DNA from: Pyrenula massariospora
Lineage: Eukaryota; Ascomycota; Eurotiomycetes; Pyrenulales; Pyrenulaceae
Direction of reading: 5' to 3'
DNA length: 64,000 bases
NCBI GenBank assembly: GCA_021030905.1
Contig: JAGFMI010000022.1
Span: forward strand, 434,001 to 498,000
Shown here piece by piece: positions 21,161 to 32,126 of this stretch; position 1 is the first letter of the stretch, and each line of letters opens with the position of its first letter. A program made the position numbers and the translations under genes. The notes beneath the pieces were generated by a model. That model ran no database searches, was not told the DNA's origin, and worked only from the letters and a program-made list of their open reading frames with translations.

Positions 21161-21675
21161 TCAACCCCCACCTTCCCGCTTCACCCTCTCTACCCTCTCT
21201 TTCGCCTTCTGCTCTCTTACTTCTGCTTCTTCCACCCTGTTACCCACAGCCCAGACCACCCCTCCACTCACTACCTGTGCCACACACATCCCCATGGTCA
21301 ATCCCCGGATCACACCCCTCGGACCAAATTTCTTCACTAGTGGTTGTGACCGACGACCCGCAAGGAGGAGGTAGATCCCCGCCCATGCCGCGGAAAGACC
21401 TGCCGCATCGATTTTGTAGTGGAAGACCGAGAGGTAAGAGCTGAAGGTCAGGGTGGAGGAGAGGAAGAGGGGGAGCGCACGAAATGGCTGCGCGTGTTGA
21501 GCTGCGATGAGAGTTGCAAGGGATATTGGGGGAAGGGGAGATTCTGTCGAGGGGAATTAGCTGGACGTCGAGAATTGAGAGGACGATAGAACGGACCTCC
21601 CCAGATGCGGGCGTAGTGAATGAATGAACGTTTTGAAGGGAGAGGATTATCGGAAGGGTTTGCGGAGGAAGACAT
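21161..21675 (-). CDS. AIM19: AIM19-like mitochondrial inner-membrane protein
   Basis: Two exons, 21597-21675 and 21161-21543, joined across a 53-nt intron, encode 153 residues; neither frame alone looks like a gene. The spliced product has SPLPPISLATLIAA, HAQPFRALP, FHYKIDAAGLSAAWAG and IYLLLAGRR, matching the conserved order of fungal Aim19 proteins, small membrane proteins of mitochondria linked in yeast to mitochondrial inheritance. Hydrophobic stretches near residues 35-75 and 105-120 fit membrane segments. The C-terminus is a charged helix (EVREQKAKERVERVK). It starts back to back with the J-protein gene across a 500-bp spacer. Exact function is not known from the sequence. Confidence 0.8.
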
Positions 21676-22175
21676 TTGGAAGCGTAAATTAACAGTTCAA
21701 CGGAGAAAGGGGATATTCGAGTATTTGAGAATATAGCCGGGATTATTGTCTACGGTTGCGCATCTTTTTCGATATTTCCTAAGCTGAGTTTTGGGAGGAA
21801 GTAAAGATCGTTCAAAGACCGACGAAATCACTGCATCATAATAGGACATAGAAAAAGTAGATTTCCCCGCTAGCGCGGATAGAAGCTTGTCACCACCTTC
21901 GTTTGCGGGTCTCCACGGTTACTACAGACTCGACAACAAAGCAAGTCAAATGACGACACTCAATCACTCGAGAACATTTCTATCGATCGGAAATACCTGG
22001 TGCTTAACAATTTTGCAAGATGTCATCCTAACATAGCCTTTTTTTCTTCCGCTTCCCGTGCCTTTTCAACCCACCCACCTCGTAATTCGCCGTCCGATCT
22101 GTCCTCTACCCACGAACAACTCATCCACTTCCACCCTCTCTATTCGGCCTTCTACCACTCACTATTACAGTCGCA
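21676..22175. promoter_or_regulatory. Divergent promoter between AIM19 and the J-protein gene
   Basis: The two start codons (21675 minus, 22176 plus) face away from each other over 500 bp. The part just before 22176 is pyrimidine-rich (TTTTTTTCTTCC near 22035, many CCACC/TCC runs), typical of constitutive fungal promoters. ORFs inside are upstream leader artefacts. Confidence 0.5.
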
Positions 22176-23404
22176 ATGTCGGCGACCGCTTCCGGGGCGG
22201 ACACAAAGGCAAACGGAAATGCCAAATCTCGCGACCATAATCAAGGCAACCAGGATAGGAAATATACTATCGAGCAAAAGACCGCAGTAATACGAATAAG
22301 AAGATGCAGCAAAGATGCCTTTTATGAAATATTGTCCATCGAGAAGACGGCCAGTGATGGGGAGATCAAGAAAGCATATCGGAAACTAAGCCTGTTAACC
22401 CATCCGGATAAGAATGGATATGATGGAGCAGATGAGGCGTTTAAACGTATGTGGCTCTACTAGGTGATCGGCGACTTCAATCAGAAGCTTGGTTACTATG
22501 ATTTTGATATCATTGATCTGCGCGACCGACAAAGTACACAAGGCTGACTATTCGTTCAGTGGTGTCCCACGCTTTCCAGGTCTTGTCGGATGCGGACAAA
22601 AAGTCGATATACGATCGGACCGGGACAGACCCAGATAATAGATTTAGCTCAAGTGGAGGTGCAGGACCAAGTGCTTCTCCGTTCAGTGGCTTCAGGTCAT
22701 CAGGAACAGGAAGAGGCCCAATGTTTGAGGACGAGATCTCCCCCGAAGAACTCTTCAACCGGTTCTTTGGTGGTGGCGGTGCTTTTGATCCGTTTGGCGG
22801 TAAGTCTACAACGATGGTAGAAAAAGCTATCGTCACTAATATATTCTATCAAGGTGGAATTGGAGGAGGCGGCCCACAGTTTGTATTCAACCTTGGTGGA
22901 GGTCCCGGTTTCCGCGTACATCAATTTGGTGGCACTCGCCCAAGAAGGAGACCACGAGAAGCAAATGGAGGAGAACAAGAATCACCACCTTCGCCTCTGT
23001 CTGCATTAACCCAGCTCCTCCCCATTCTTATTATCTTCCTCTTACCCCTCCTCTCATCATTTTTTTCCGGCTCTGGCACAAGCGGCCCAACATACCGTTT
23101 CGATATGGCTGTCCCACCACATACGATGCATCGGACTACTTCTTCACTCAACGTTGATTATTGGGTCAATCCGAAAGATGTCAAGGACTACAGCAGGAGC
23201 AAGTTCCACAAATTAGACCAAAATGCCGAGATGGAGTTCGTCAGCGATCTAAAATATCGGTGTCAGAGCGAACACAATCAGCAGCAGCAAATGTACTACG
23301 ATGCGCAAGGGTTATTCAGGACGGATCAGGTGATGATGGAGAAGGCGAGGAACCTACCTTTGGCGAGTTGTAAGAGGCTGGATAAACTAAAGGTGAGAAG
23401 ATAA
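22176..23404 (+). CDS. ER-membrane J-domain co-chaperone (DNAJB12/Hlj1 type)
   Basis: Three exons, 22176-22446, 22560-22799 and 22854-23404, encode 353 residues. The J domain (about residues 45-110) has [14 protein letters not shown] with the HPD motif that stimulates Hsp70. The first intron splits it, and splicing restores [14 protein letters not shown] Gly/Phe-rich segment follows, then a Pro/Arg-rich linker and one hydrophobic helix ([17 protein letters not shown], about residues 230-250). The C-terminal part resembles the DUF1977 domain of DNAJB12/14. The family sits in the ER membrane with the J domain in the cytosol and aids Hsp70 in ER-associated degradation. Its neighbour UFD2 acts in the same broad protein-quality pathway, which may be coincidence. 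Confidence 0.9.
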
Positions 23405-23881
23405 CTATAAGATGGGAAATCAATGTATTGGGAGCGAGGAGTTAGGGATGGAACCTCCGCATATCACTAGCATTTATAGGCGTTCATTAAGACGTTTAGA
23501 GTATTCCTATTGAGCAAGGTGACAGCGGCTAGTTCTCCGTGGAGGGAACCCTGTCTGTGAGATAGTGTGGTAGATGATTATTTGGTTAGCTCACCCTGCG
23601 TGGAGGCTCAGTAGAATTTGTGAATAGACAAATAATCTTCGAAGCCTTGTGGTGTTTAGAGTGAATTGTGCATTAGAAATAAAGTTCGGTGGAATTCTAT
23701 CACCGGAGTTTAGCCCACCGAACGGACATTTCCACAGTGTGCCTGGCCCGCAGCCTTGCCTGACGTCGTACTCGAATTCCCTAAATTCAGCCAAAGACAC
23801 TCCCTGGCCTTCACGCCAACGCTTTCGTTGAGCTGTCGCTCATTTTGAAGCTACAGATATATACCAAGCTCAATTAACATC
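23405..23881. other. Intergenic spacer before UFD2
   Basis: 477 bp with the 3' end of the J-protein gene and the promoter of UFD2. Short ORFs overlap on both strands without a domain. Confidence 0.5.
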
Positions 23882-26800
23882 ATGGCGGACTCTATATCGG
23901 ATGCAGATAAAGTTCGTACACCAGATCTCTTTAGACGCAGTCTCACAACCGGCGCCATCCTGAACTTTCGGCTAACAAGCTTCAGATCCGTAATAAGAGA
24001 CTCGCGAAGCTGGCACAACAGTCACAGCCTCGGGCTCAAGATAATGGGGAACAAAGCGAGAGCAACATATCACAGGAACAATCCTCTACCTCACCGATCT
24101 CACCTCCGGCACCGGCGAAATCTCCGCCGGGAGAAGTACCGCTCCCTGCAATCAGTATAACCAAAATTCCTCGAGCAGCGTCGCCTCCTCGCGTAGATCT
24201 GCAGGACTCACAGTCTAATGGAACAAGGATTCAAATTCGACCAGCTCCATCTTCAAACATTACACCTCAGAAACGAGAGCTTCGAGAGGTATCGCCACAA
24301 CCCAGCTCAAAGTCTGGGGAGTCCATTGAAGTATGGGAAGATAGGACGATGAGAAGCTCTTTCAGGATAACCTTAGATCCAAAGCAAAAGCAAGACGCAA
24401 GTGGCCATTCATTACAATACCTCGAAGGCTTACAGCACGAGCTAGAAGGACAGAATGAGGCAATGGGAATATCGACCAAAGATCTTGAGCAAGCGATTGT
24501 GGAAGCCGCCTCAAATTTACCGCCAAAGACCACACCGCTAGATTATTTGCTTGGCTGCTGGAAACGATTATCAAGATTGCAGAGACAATTCAAGAAGCCT
24601 AGCCCGGACGATCGAAAGTGGCAAGTTGTTCAGGAAGCTCGAAGATTATGTTTAAGCTGGTGTATCTTCGCAATAACCACACCGGAGCTGTTTGGGTTAG
24701 AGTCGTACCCTACCAACCCTCTTGCAAAGCATCTCCTTGTTGATCCGGAGGATGATCGTGGGATTTGTCATGATTTCTTGACGGAAGCAGTTGCCCGATT
24801 TCCAGAGGATGACACTGTGAAAGATGCCCTTGTAGGCGCAGTGGAAGAAATGAGTCGACAGCTTGCTAGGAAGTCTATGGACTCTGACTACCGAACATAC
24901 ACAGGCGTACTCCGGAATCTTGTCAGATACAAACCACTCGCGCATGCAATCACACAGTCTTCAATTTTCTGCGACACCTCTGTGCCTGCAGCCAAGATTG
25001 AGATCAACACTCTCCTCGGTCCATATTTCGCTCTATCACCGCTCCAAGCCGAAATCACTAAGCAGTATTTCTCCAACCCAAAGACGCTTGACCCTGGTCG
25101 GGTAGCCGATTCGCAGAGATCGTTGAGAATGACACTTGCTGTACACCAAGCTGATCTCTTAGACATCATCAATCAATTGTTGCGCGCTTCACCGCAAGCT
25201 AAGGACGGCATGCTTGATTGGTTTGCCCTGTCAGTGAACGCGAATCACAAGCGACGGGCTATGCAGGTCGATAAGTCTACCGTTTCCTCAGATGGTTTTA
25301 TGATCAATGTGACGACAATTTTGGATCAATTGTGCGAACCTTTTATGGATGCCACTTTTTCGAAAATTGACAAGATTGATATCAACTACCTCCAGCGGCA
25401 ATCTCGTGTCGACATGAAAGATGAGACGAAGATCAACGCTGATCAGCAGGCAGCTGATGCTTTCTTTGCCAAGAAAGTTGACGGAACGAACAATTTCATC
25501 ACAGAAATTTTCTTCCTCACCGTGGCTGCACACCATTATGGAACTGAAGGAGCCAATACTGCTCTCCAAGACTTGGAAAAAGAATTAAAGCACATGCAGA
25601 AGCAGCTCGACAAATTTGAAACCGAACGGCATCGATTTGTCAACAACGCTGCACAACTTCAGATGTACGAGCGGGCACTTCAAAAATATCGCGACCAAGT
25701 CGACAAGGGCCATATGTACAGATTCGCTCTTTCAGGAGTTCTACAAGACGAGATTGTCCAAACAAGGTCTATGCAATTCATGCGTTATGTTATTGTCTTC
25801 CTTCTCCGCCTCGTCTCACCTTCCCGAAACTTTCCAGCCCAGAAGTTTGAGCTTCCATTACCTGAGGAAGAACCGGAAGCATTCAAATTTCTTCCTGAAT
25901 ACTTCCTTGAAGATATCAATTCGAACTTTGGATTTATTCTATCTAACATGCCAAACGTGATATCTTCGACTCAATCTGACGAACTTGTCATGCTTTGCAT
26001 CACCTTCCTCCGCAACTCCGAATACATCAAAAATCCATACCTCAAGTCTGGTCTCATCACAATTCTTTTCCGCGGGACATGGCCATGGCGCCGAGGTGGT
26101 GTAGGCGTACTTGCAGACCTTTTCAACAGCATGCCCTTCGCTACAAAGTACTTACTGCACTCACTCATGAAGTTCTTTATCGAGGCCGAATTCACTGGCG
26201 GCCACGCTCAATTCTTCGACAAATTTAATATCCGCTTCGAGATCTTCCAGATCATCAAATGTGTTTGGCCCAACCACATCTATCGTGACAACCTTTCCCA
26301 TGAAGCCAAACAGGCTACCGAATTTTTCGTCCGCTTTGTCAACCTCCTCCTTAATGACACTACGTTCGTCCTTGATGAATCTTTCACGTCCTTCCACAAA
26401 ATTCACGAGCTCCAAACCCTCCTCAGGGACAACCCGCCAACCGACCAAACCCAGCGTCAGGAGAAAGAAGAAGAGCTAGCCAATCAAGAACGCAGCGCAA
26501 AATCCTATATGCAGCTCGCGAACGAAACAGTTGCCATGTTAAACCTTTTCACCCAAGCGTTAGACAATTCCTTCACTATGCCCGAGATTGTCCAACGATT
26601 AGCAGACATGATAGACTACAACCTCGAAGCCATGGTCGGCCCCAAATCCAGTACACTCATCGTCGAAAAGCCGGACGCCTACAACTTCAACCCGAAAACA
26701 CTCCTTGCTGAAATCGTATCCGTCTACCTCAACCTCCGCAACAAGCCCAACTTCATCCTCGCCGTCGCCCGAGACGGTCGCTCCTACCGGCCCGAAACGT

Positions 26801-27372
26801 TCGACAAGGCCAGCCACATCCTTCGCACCAAAGCCCTCAAATCCCCGCAAGAACTGCAGCAGTGGGAGGAGCTGAAGCAGAAGATCGCCCAGGCCAAGAA
26901 GGAGGATGACGAGGCGGAGGAGGACCTTGGCGAGATTCCCGACGAGTTCTTGGACCCGTTGATGTTTACGCTGATGGAGGATCCGGTGGTCCTGCCGACG
27001 AGCCGGATCACAATCGATCGGAGTACGATTCGGAGCCATCTTTTGAGCGATCCGAATGATCCGTTTAATCGGGTGCCGTTGAAGATTGAGGAGGTTTTTG
27101 CTGGTAAGTCTATCACATCGCATCACGTCTCATGTTACCTAAGCGTGCGGGAGGAGGGCTATAGCTAACATGTTACTACGAAAACAGACACCGAAATGAA
27201 AGCCAAGATCGACGCGTTTAAAGCGGAGAAGAAGGCAGGGAAGAAGGGGTTTGTGCAGAACCAGCAGGCGCCGGATGCGGATAACGTGAAGGATATCGGG
27301 GATGCGCATGGCCCTTCGGTGACGGTTACGATGGGGACAGATGGGGGAGATATGGATACCACGCCTGGCTGA
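23882..27372 (+). CDS. UFD2: Ubiquitin conjugation factor E4 (U-box), UFD2
   Basis: Three exons, 23882-23911, 23986-27103 and 27188-27372, encode 1,110 residues. The tiny first exon (10 codons) joins to give [20 protein letters not shown], the conserved Ufd2 N-terminus. The Ufd2 core follows (about residues 170-1000), then the U-box near the C-terminus with [25 protein letters not shown] and DPFNRVPL. The last intron lies inside the U-box, and splicing yields [17 protein letters not shown]. Ufd2 elongates ubiquitin chains on substrates delivered with Cdc48 and works in proteasomal and ER-associated degradation. The 3' third is markedly GC-rich at third positions compared with the first two thirds. 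Confidence 0.96.
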
Positions 27373-27661
27373 TCGAGATCCGAGGAGGGGATGGCGCGGC
27401 GGTGGAGGATGAGATTGAGAGGGTATGGTAGATCCGGGCCGGGGGCTGCGAAGCCGTAGCAGGCGGGAATTGGGTAGGCGAGGAGAATGTTTTCTTTTCT
27501 ACTTTACCTTTTTGGATAGATCGATGATGAGCCTTGAGGTAAGCGGGCTCGGCACGGTAGGGTAGGGTAGGTAGACGGAACGGTAATGTTACGAATATAC
27601 GTATACACGCATACTTGCGTTTGAATTTTTTTGTTCTAAACTGAGGTAAGGTATCTTGCGT

Positions 27662-29102
27662 TTAAAGCTTCGCTTTCTCTGAGATGAGAGGGTAAGATTT
27701 GGGATACGACTCTGCGAGCACCGGTTAGTTGGATCCGAAACTTCACCCAACTAGATAGAGCATTAACTCACCAAGCAAAGTCCTGTCAATCTCGCCTATA
27801 TCCCGGATCCCCGCAACACACATCGCGATATCCAACTCCGCCAACAGCGCCCTCATAACATGCCTCACGCCGTGTTCCCCCATAATGCTCAACCCCCAAA
27901 TCCACAGCCGGCCGACGAACACAAACTTCGCCCCGATAGCGAGCGCTTTGATGACGTCGCCCGCGCCGCGCACGCCGCTGTCAAAGGTCACGACGAGCTT
28001 CTCGCCGACGCCGGCGTCGATGATGTTTTCCAGCGCGTCGAGCGAGGCGATGGCGCCGTCGACCTGGCGGCCCGCGTGGTTGGACACGACGATGCCGTCG
28101 CAGCCGACGTCGACGCACTTCAGCGCGTCGGGGACGGATTGGATGCCCTTAATGAGGAATGGCTTTCCGCCGCTGAGGTCTTTCCAGGTTCGGATCAGCC
28201 AGGGGATCTTCGCCCAGCTCCAGGCCCGGCCGTGCCAGACGTTGTCGATCCATAGTGCGCCTGCCGCCTCGGGGTCTTTCTTCGGGTCGATGCCTTCTTT
28301 CTGTAGGCGTTTTTGGAAGACCGGGTCCGAGAGGCCGAGTTCGGCGCCAATGCCGCGGTAGAAGGCGTAGTTGCTTGTTGCAACGTCGTCATTGCGCCAG
28401 CCGAGCTGCCAAGTGTCGGTTGTGAGGATGCAAGCTGTGAAGCCGGAGTTCACAGCACATTTCAAGATGGAGACGGTTAATTCGTCGTCGTGGGGCATGT
28501 AGAGTTGGAAGAAGCGAGGAGGGCCTTCCTTTGCCGGATCTGGGGCATTTTTTATTTTGACGGCGGAGGGAAGTTCGGCGCCGGCATTGTTTGCAGCAGC
28601 AACATCTTCAATAGAGGAACTAGCTGCTGTGCTGAGACAATATGGGAGATTGAGCTCGCCGGCTACCTTAGCAACGGGAAGCTCGCCGGATGGGTGGTAG
28701 ATCTTGTTTATGCCAATTGGGGAGAAGCCAATGGGGGCGGAGACATGGTGCCCGAAAAGGGTGGTCGTTGTGGAGCGTAGATTCGTGTCGACGAGCTGGC
28801 GTGGGATGATTTTGTGCCTGTAGAACGATTGTCTATTGGTAAGGTGGGTATGCGAGAGTCCGGCGTTGGAGCTCGCGTAGAGCCAGCCGTTGCGGGAGAG
28901 CGCTTCGTGGGCGAGCTCTTCGAGCTTGCCTGGATCTGGAGGAGTGGATCAGTGGAAGTCTTGATAGAAAAGACTAGAAGGTCGTACCAGTGTTGAATGG
29001 CGGAACTTCGCCCTTGTTGGCTTTCATGAAATTCTCCCGCTGGTAGAGACCCCATGCTGGCGTGTCACGGTGCGTTACCCCGGGTGCCTTTGGGTCGGAC
29101 AT
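27662..29102 (-). CDS. FMN-dependent 2-hydroxyacid oxidase with peroxisomal C-terminus
   Basis: Three exons, 28988-29102, 27772-28935 and 27662-27711, encode 442 residues. The alpha/beta-barrel FMN-dependent alpha-hydroxyacid dehydrogenase signature SNHAGRQVDG with its catalytic His is present, as are TFDSGVRGAGDV and GAKFVFVGR for FMN and phosphate binding. There is no cytochrome b5 domain, so it is of the glycolate/lactate oxidase type, not cytochrome b2. The last intron (27712-27771, GTGAGT to GCTCGCAG, with CTAAC) is needed. Unspliced, the frame ends in LYLVG. Spliced, the protein ends in Ala-Lys-Leu, a type 1 peroxisomal targeting signal, as in peroxisomal glycolate oxidases. The substrate cannot be set from the sequence. 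Confidence 0.88.
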
Positions 29103-30510
29103 GTTGAGGATTCAAGCTGATTTCAGGGCTTAGAATGTCATGGAGGGTGGAACTGTTGTTGAGGGTTCGGTGGCAGAAGAACCGCCGTCAATTGACTTAA
29201 AAGTGCCATCTCCAAGCGTTCAAGTCTGACGTTATGATTGTGGTGGCCGTTGGTGACGTTCATTGCGCGCTTTCTAGAAGAATGAAGCTCAGGACCCACC
29301 CTTGTTAAGTGCCGAGTCCCGCCGAGTTTCGGTTTCCTTGCCGGCTCGGCTGCTACCGCCGAGAAACTCCCGAACGCGTTTCTCCTTTATTGACTTGTCG
29401 TTGCCCATCCTCAATTGATATCTCACCGTATACTTAGCGGTTCTGGGATACCCGGCATGCAGGCTTAGTCACCCTATTGTCGCGCCTGCTAATACTGGCC
29501 CTCCACAGTGGTTGGCATATCGGATCAAGCAGGAATCTTGTTTATCTCGGCGACCGACAGCAATCTGTCTCACGAATAAGAAATGGGACACATCGATTTG
29601 GGAGATACAAGGAAACGTGGTGGTGCAGGACTCCTGCAATAGCTTCTTGTATGAGACTCACCGTGAAACAGATTTCCTGAATCCCCATGCTGTGCGACGT
29701 TCAACGGCAGTTCATCGTTGCTCCAACCTGCTAGATCATTTTCTCCTGATCCAAGCTCCCTTCGAATTTGGAACATTAGGCCCACACAGTGTCTCGTTCC
29801 GAGACTCTCGAATCAAAAGCCGTCAATAGAGACTTCAAGTAATTTCCAGATGCGTCCAGATTGAAGACCGGTACTTCCAGCCCATGCAACTCGCCGCGAA
29901 TTGTTTTCGCTTGAGAAACTAGTGTCGGCAATTGTGTGACATACCACCAACCCCTCCTCCAGGTTTGAAAGTAGTAGCAATCGAAAAGCTTCACATCTTC
30001 CTCTAACGTGTACAATTCAACCGATTGCAATGGCATCGTGGATGCAAGTGCCCACTAAGGACGCTCATTCATGTCTCGAAGTCATGCTGGTAGCCCATGT
30101 CGATTGTTTTTCATGTGCTCCGGCCCACTGCGTGCCACACTCACAACTTTGAGCAACTTCACCGGAAATTTGCTGCTGCCTTGCCTCAATTTGCAAGAAA
30201 CAGTCTCCTCTTGATTTGTGGAGATCAGATATAATCCCCAGCTGATGGCGGCCTGTGCGCCAGAAACCTGTGCGCTGAACGAGCAATATCTCACCGCGTC
30301 AGCCCACGATGTCTACACATGGATGCTGCACGGCACACTCATTACCCTGCTATCAACTCCGAAGAGGACGGGAACAATTTGTCCCACATATCAGTCATGT
30401 ACAAAAGCAGCATAAACCTCTTACTCTCCGACCGATGATACATTCAACGCTTGCATTTTCTAAGTCTTTTTCTCATACCGTCCTTGGTCATTTCCTAAGT
30501 ACACTTCAAC
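29103..30510. other. Gene-poor stretch with a weak minus-strand coding trace
   Basis: This contains the promoter of the hydroxyacid oxidase. Two minus-strand frames, 29776-30036 (86 codons, rich in aromatic residues) and 30065-30286, have protein-like composition but no recognised domain and no splice chain I can defend. They may be remnants. Confidence 0.35.
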
Positions 30511-31125
30511 ATGTATCCTAATCTTACCAAGTTCCTTAGCGTGGCCTTCTTTACACTTCCTCGGACTGCACTACCGTCACCAGTCGACACTGCTCCCTCC
30601 ACGCCCGACGTCTGTAACGACTGGGGATTACAGCCGATCGCAGATTGGCATGGAAATGCTGCAGAGCAGATTTGCGCATACAGCCAGGGCCATCCTGTCA
30701 CCAGAGCGATCTCACATCGTATTGTGCCGCCTGATAAGTCATTTTATGTTTGCAAATTACCGTACGTTGATATTTTCCAGAGACCTTTACCCTATAATCC
30801 TCTGCCTTTTCTCCCATACGCAGCCTCGAGCTTTATGCTCCTCTTCAAGACTGACCTCTCTAGAAACTGGCCACCTCCATTGTGCCGTGTTGTCCATCTC
30901 AGCGATGACCAAAATGGACAATACATTCCGTGGGCTGGAACAAATCCTTGGGGCGATGGATCGAATACGATCGGATCGATTGGTCCGGCTCTGTGTGCGC
31001 TATACTCCACCCTCCCTCCTCAACGCCTGTCTAACAATGTAAACGTTCACAGATATCGACATTGTCCTGATGCCTATGGATGGGGGATCAGAACATTTAC
31101 CTATGACTTTCCCTGGTATCTCTGA
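30511..31125 (+). CDS. Small secreted cysteine-containing protein (NPWGDG type)
   Basis: Starts at 30511 with a hydrophobic leader (MYPNLTKFLSVAFFTLP). The whole interval is one open frame, yet it holds at least one intron whose length is a multiple of three: 30762-30863 (GTACGT to CTCTCTAG, 102 nt). Splicing gives FYVCKLPNWPPPLCRVV, restoring the Cys-x-Trp-x-Pro-Cys spacing seen in the related genes at 38.8, 40.7 and 60 kb. A second possible intron of 60 nt (about 30994-31053, ending TTCACAG) is also in frame. Mature motifs are NPWGDGSNTIGSIGP and a C-terminal aromatic tail. About 171 residues with one splice. Function is unknown; it is probably extracellular. Confidence 0.65.
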   Translation: MYPNLTKFLSVAFFTLPRTALPSPVDTAPSTPDVCNDWGLQPIADWHGNAAEQICAYSQGHPVTRAISHRIVPPDKSFYVCKLPYVDIFQRPLPYNPLPFLPYAASSFMLLFKTDLSRNWPPPLCRVVHLSDDQNGQYIPWAGTNPWGDGSNTIGSIGPALCALYSTLPPQRLSNNVNVHRYRHCPDAYGWGIRTFTYDFPWYL

Positions 31126-31497
31126 TCTAGAAGGATACTTTGCGCAGAATACATTAAGAATCTATGTGCAGTGGTAGAGAGGGGGCTGAGTTCAGATGTC
31201 ATGGTCATAAGTCTCTCGATGGTGTTGTAGCGTCAAAGGAAGGGCGTCTTGCGGCATCCCTAGATAACAAATGATCGCAGCAATCACATTCATCCCAGTG
31301 CTCGGTGTCTGTGCGTGAATATTACTTCACCGTGCCTGTCGCTTATGAGGATCACGTGCTTTACCTTAACGTCACAAATTCCTCACCGGAATTATCTTCG
31401 CCCACAAAACTCTTCTTCGCATCACACATTCAGAAGTTTTACAGCACCTGCATTTCCTGTGTACCTCTTGCTGCTTTTGCTACTTCTACCCTACATC

Positions 31498-32126
31498 ATG
31501 TCTTCTCTAGACAATTTTGGCTGTTCAACTAGTTTTTGCCAGAACCCGAAATGCGAGACATTTCAGGAGAGAAATCGTTTGGATCTAGAGTTCAAGTTGA
31601 AAGCTCAAATGGAGGAGTCGAAGGCACTTGAGTCCGAAATGCAGCGTCTAGTCCAGCGGCAGAGGCTGGTCGCAGAAAGCGAAGATTTTTGGAAGGACCG
31701 GGCTCTTGCAGCAAAGAAGAGGCAGCATGACCATGAAAATCAAATCCAAGACCTGAAGGAAGAAATTGCTCACATCAAGCTCACCCAACTCGAGAAAGCG
31801 TCAGGGTAAGTTCACCTTGATAATACAAACGCTAGAAAACTTGCTAAAGCTAGCCCAGACAGGCTCCGGACACGGGGAAAGGGCTTGCAAATACCGGAGG
31901 ACCAAAATATTTTCCCGACATCGTCCTAGTAGAGCCAGATCTCAAGCTCAAAATTGATCGTTTCATATCCATGGAAGGGCACCTCGAAAATATCAGCAAG
32001 AGTCAAGATAGAGAGACTGGGGCGCTCGAGAAACGACTTGATCGCCTCGAGCAAAAAGTTTGTGATCTAATCCAAGTAATTGACCAGAGAATAGCCAGGT
32101 ACCGAAGGATCGCAAACGGAACTTGA
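31498..32126 (+). CDS. Coiled-coil protein with a short Cys-containing N-terminus
   Basis: Two exons, 31498-31805 and 31859-32126, encode 191 residues. I chose the ATG at 31498 because the frame upstream is a hydrophobic artefact and this start leads into MSSLDNFGCSTSFC with three or four cysteines. The rest is heptad-rich, Glu/Lys/Gln-rich helix on both sides of the intron (SEMQRLVQRQRL, EKRLDRLEQKVCDLIQV), a clear coiled coil. The intron (GTAAGT to TAGCCCAG, 53 nt) keeps the frame inside a Gly codon. No catalytic domain is visible. I do not recognise the family; a structural or regulatory role is only a guess. Confidence 0.6.

Noticed and set aside
20970-21374. Plus-strand ORF of 134 codons
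   Set aside because: It is antisense to the spliced AIM19 gene and has low-complexity Ser/Thr/Pro composition.
24349-24360. Internal ATG as the UFD2 start
   Set aside because: The frame is open upstream to 23986, and a splice to 23882-23911 restores the conserved N-terminus.
27860-28361. Plus-strand ORFs opposite the hydroxyacid oxidase
   Set aside because: GC-rich antisense shadows of a well-conserved minus-strand enzyme.
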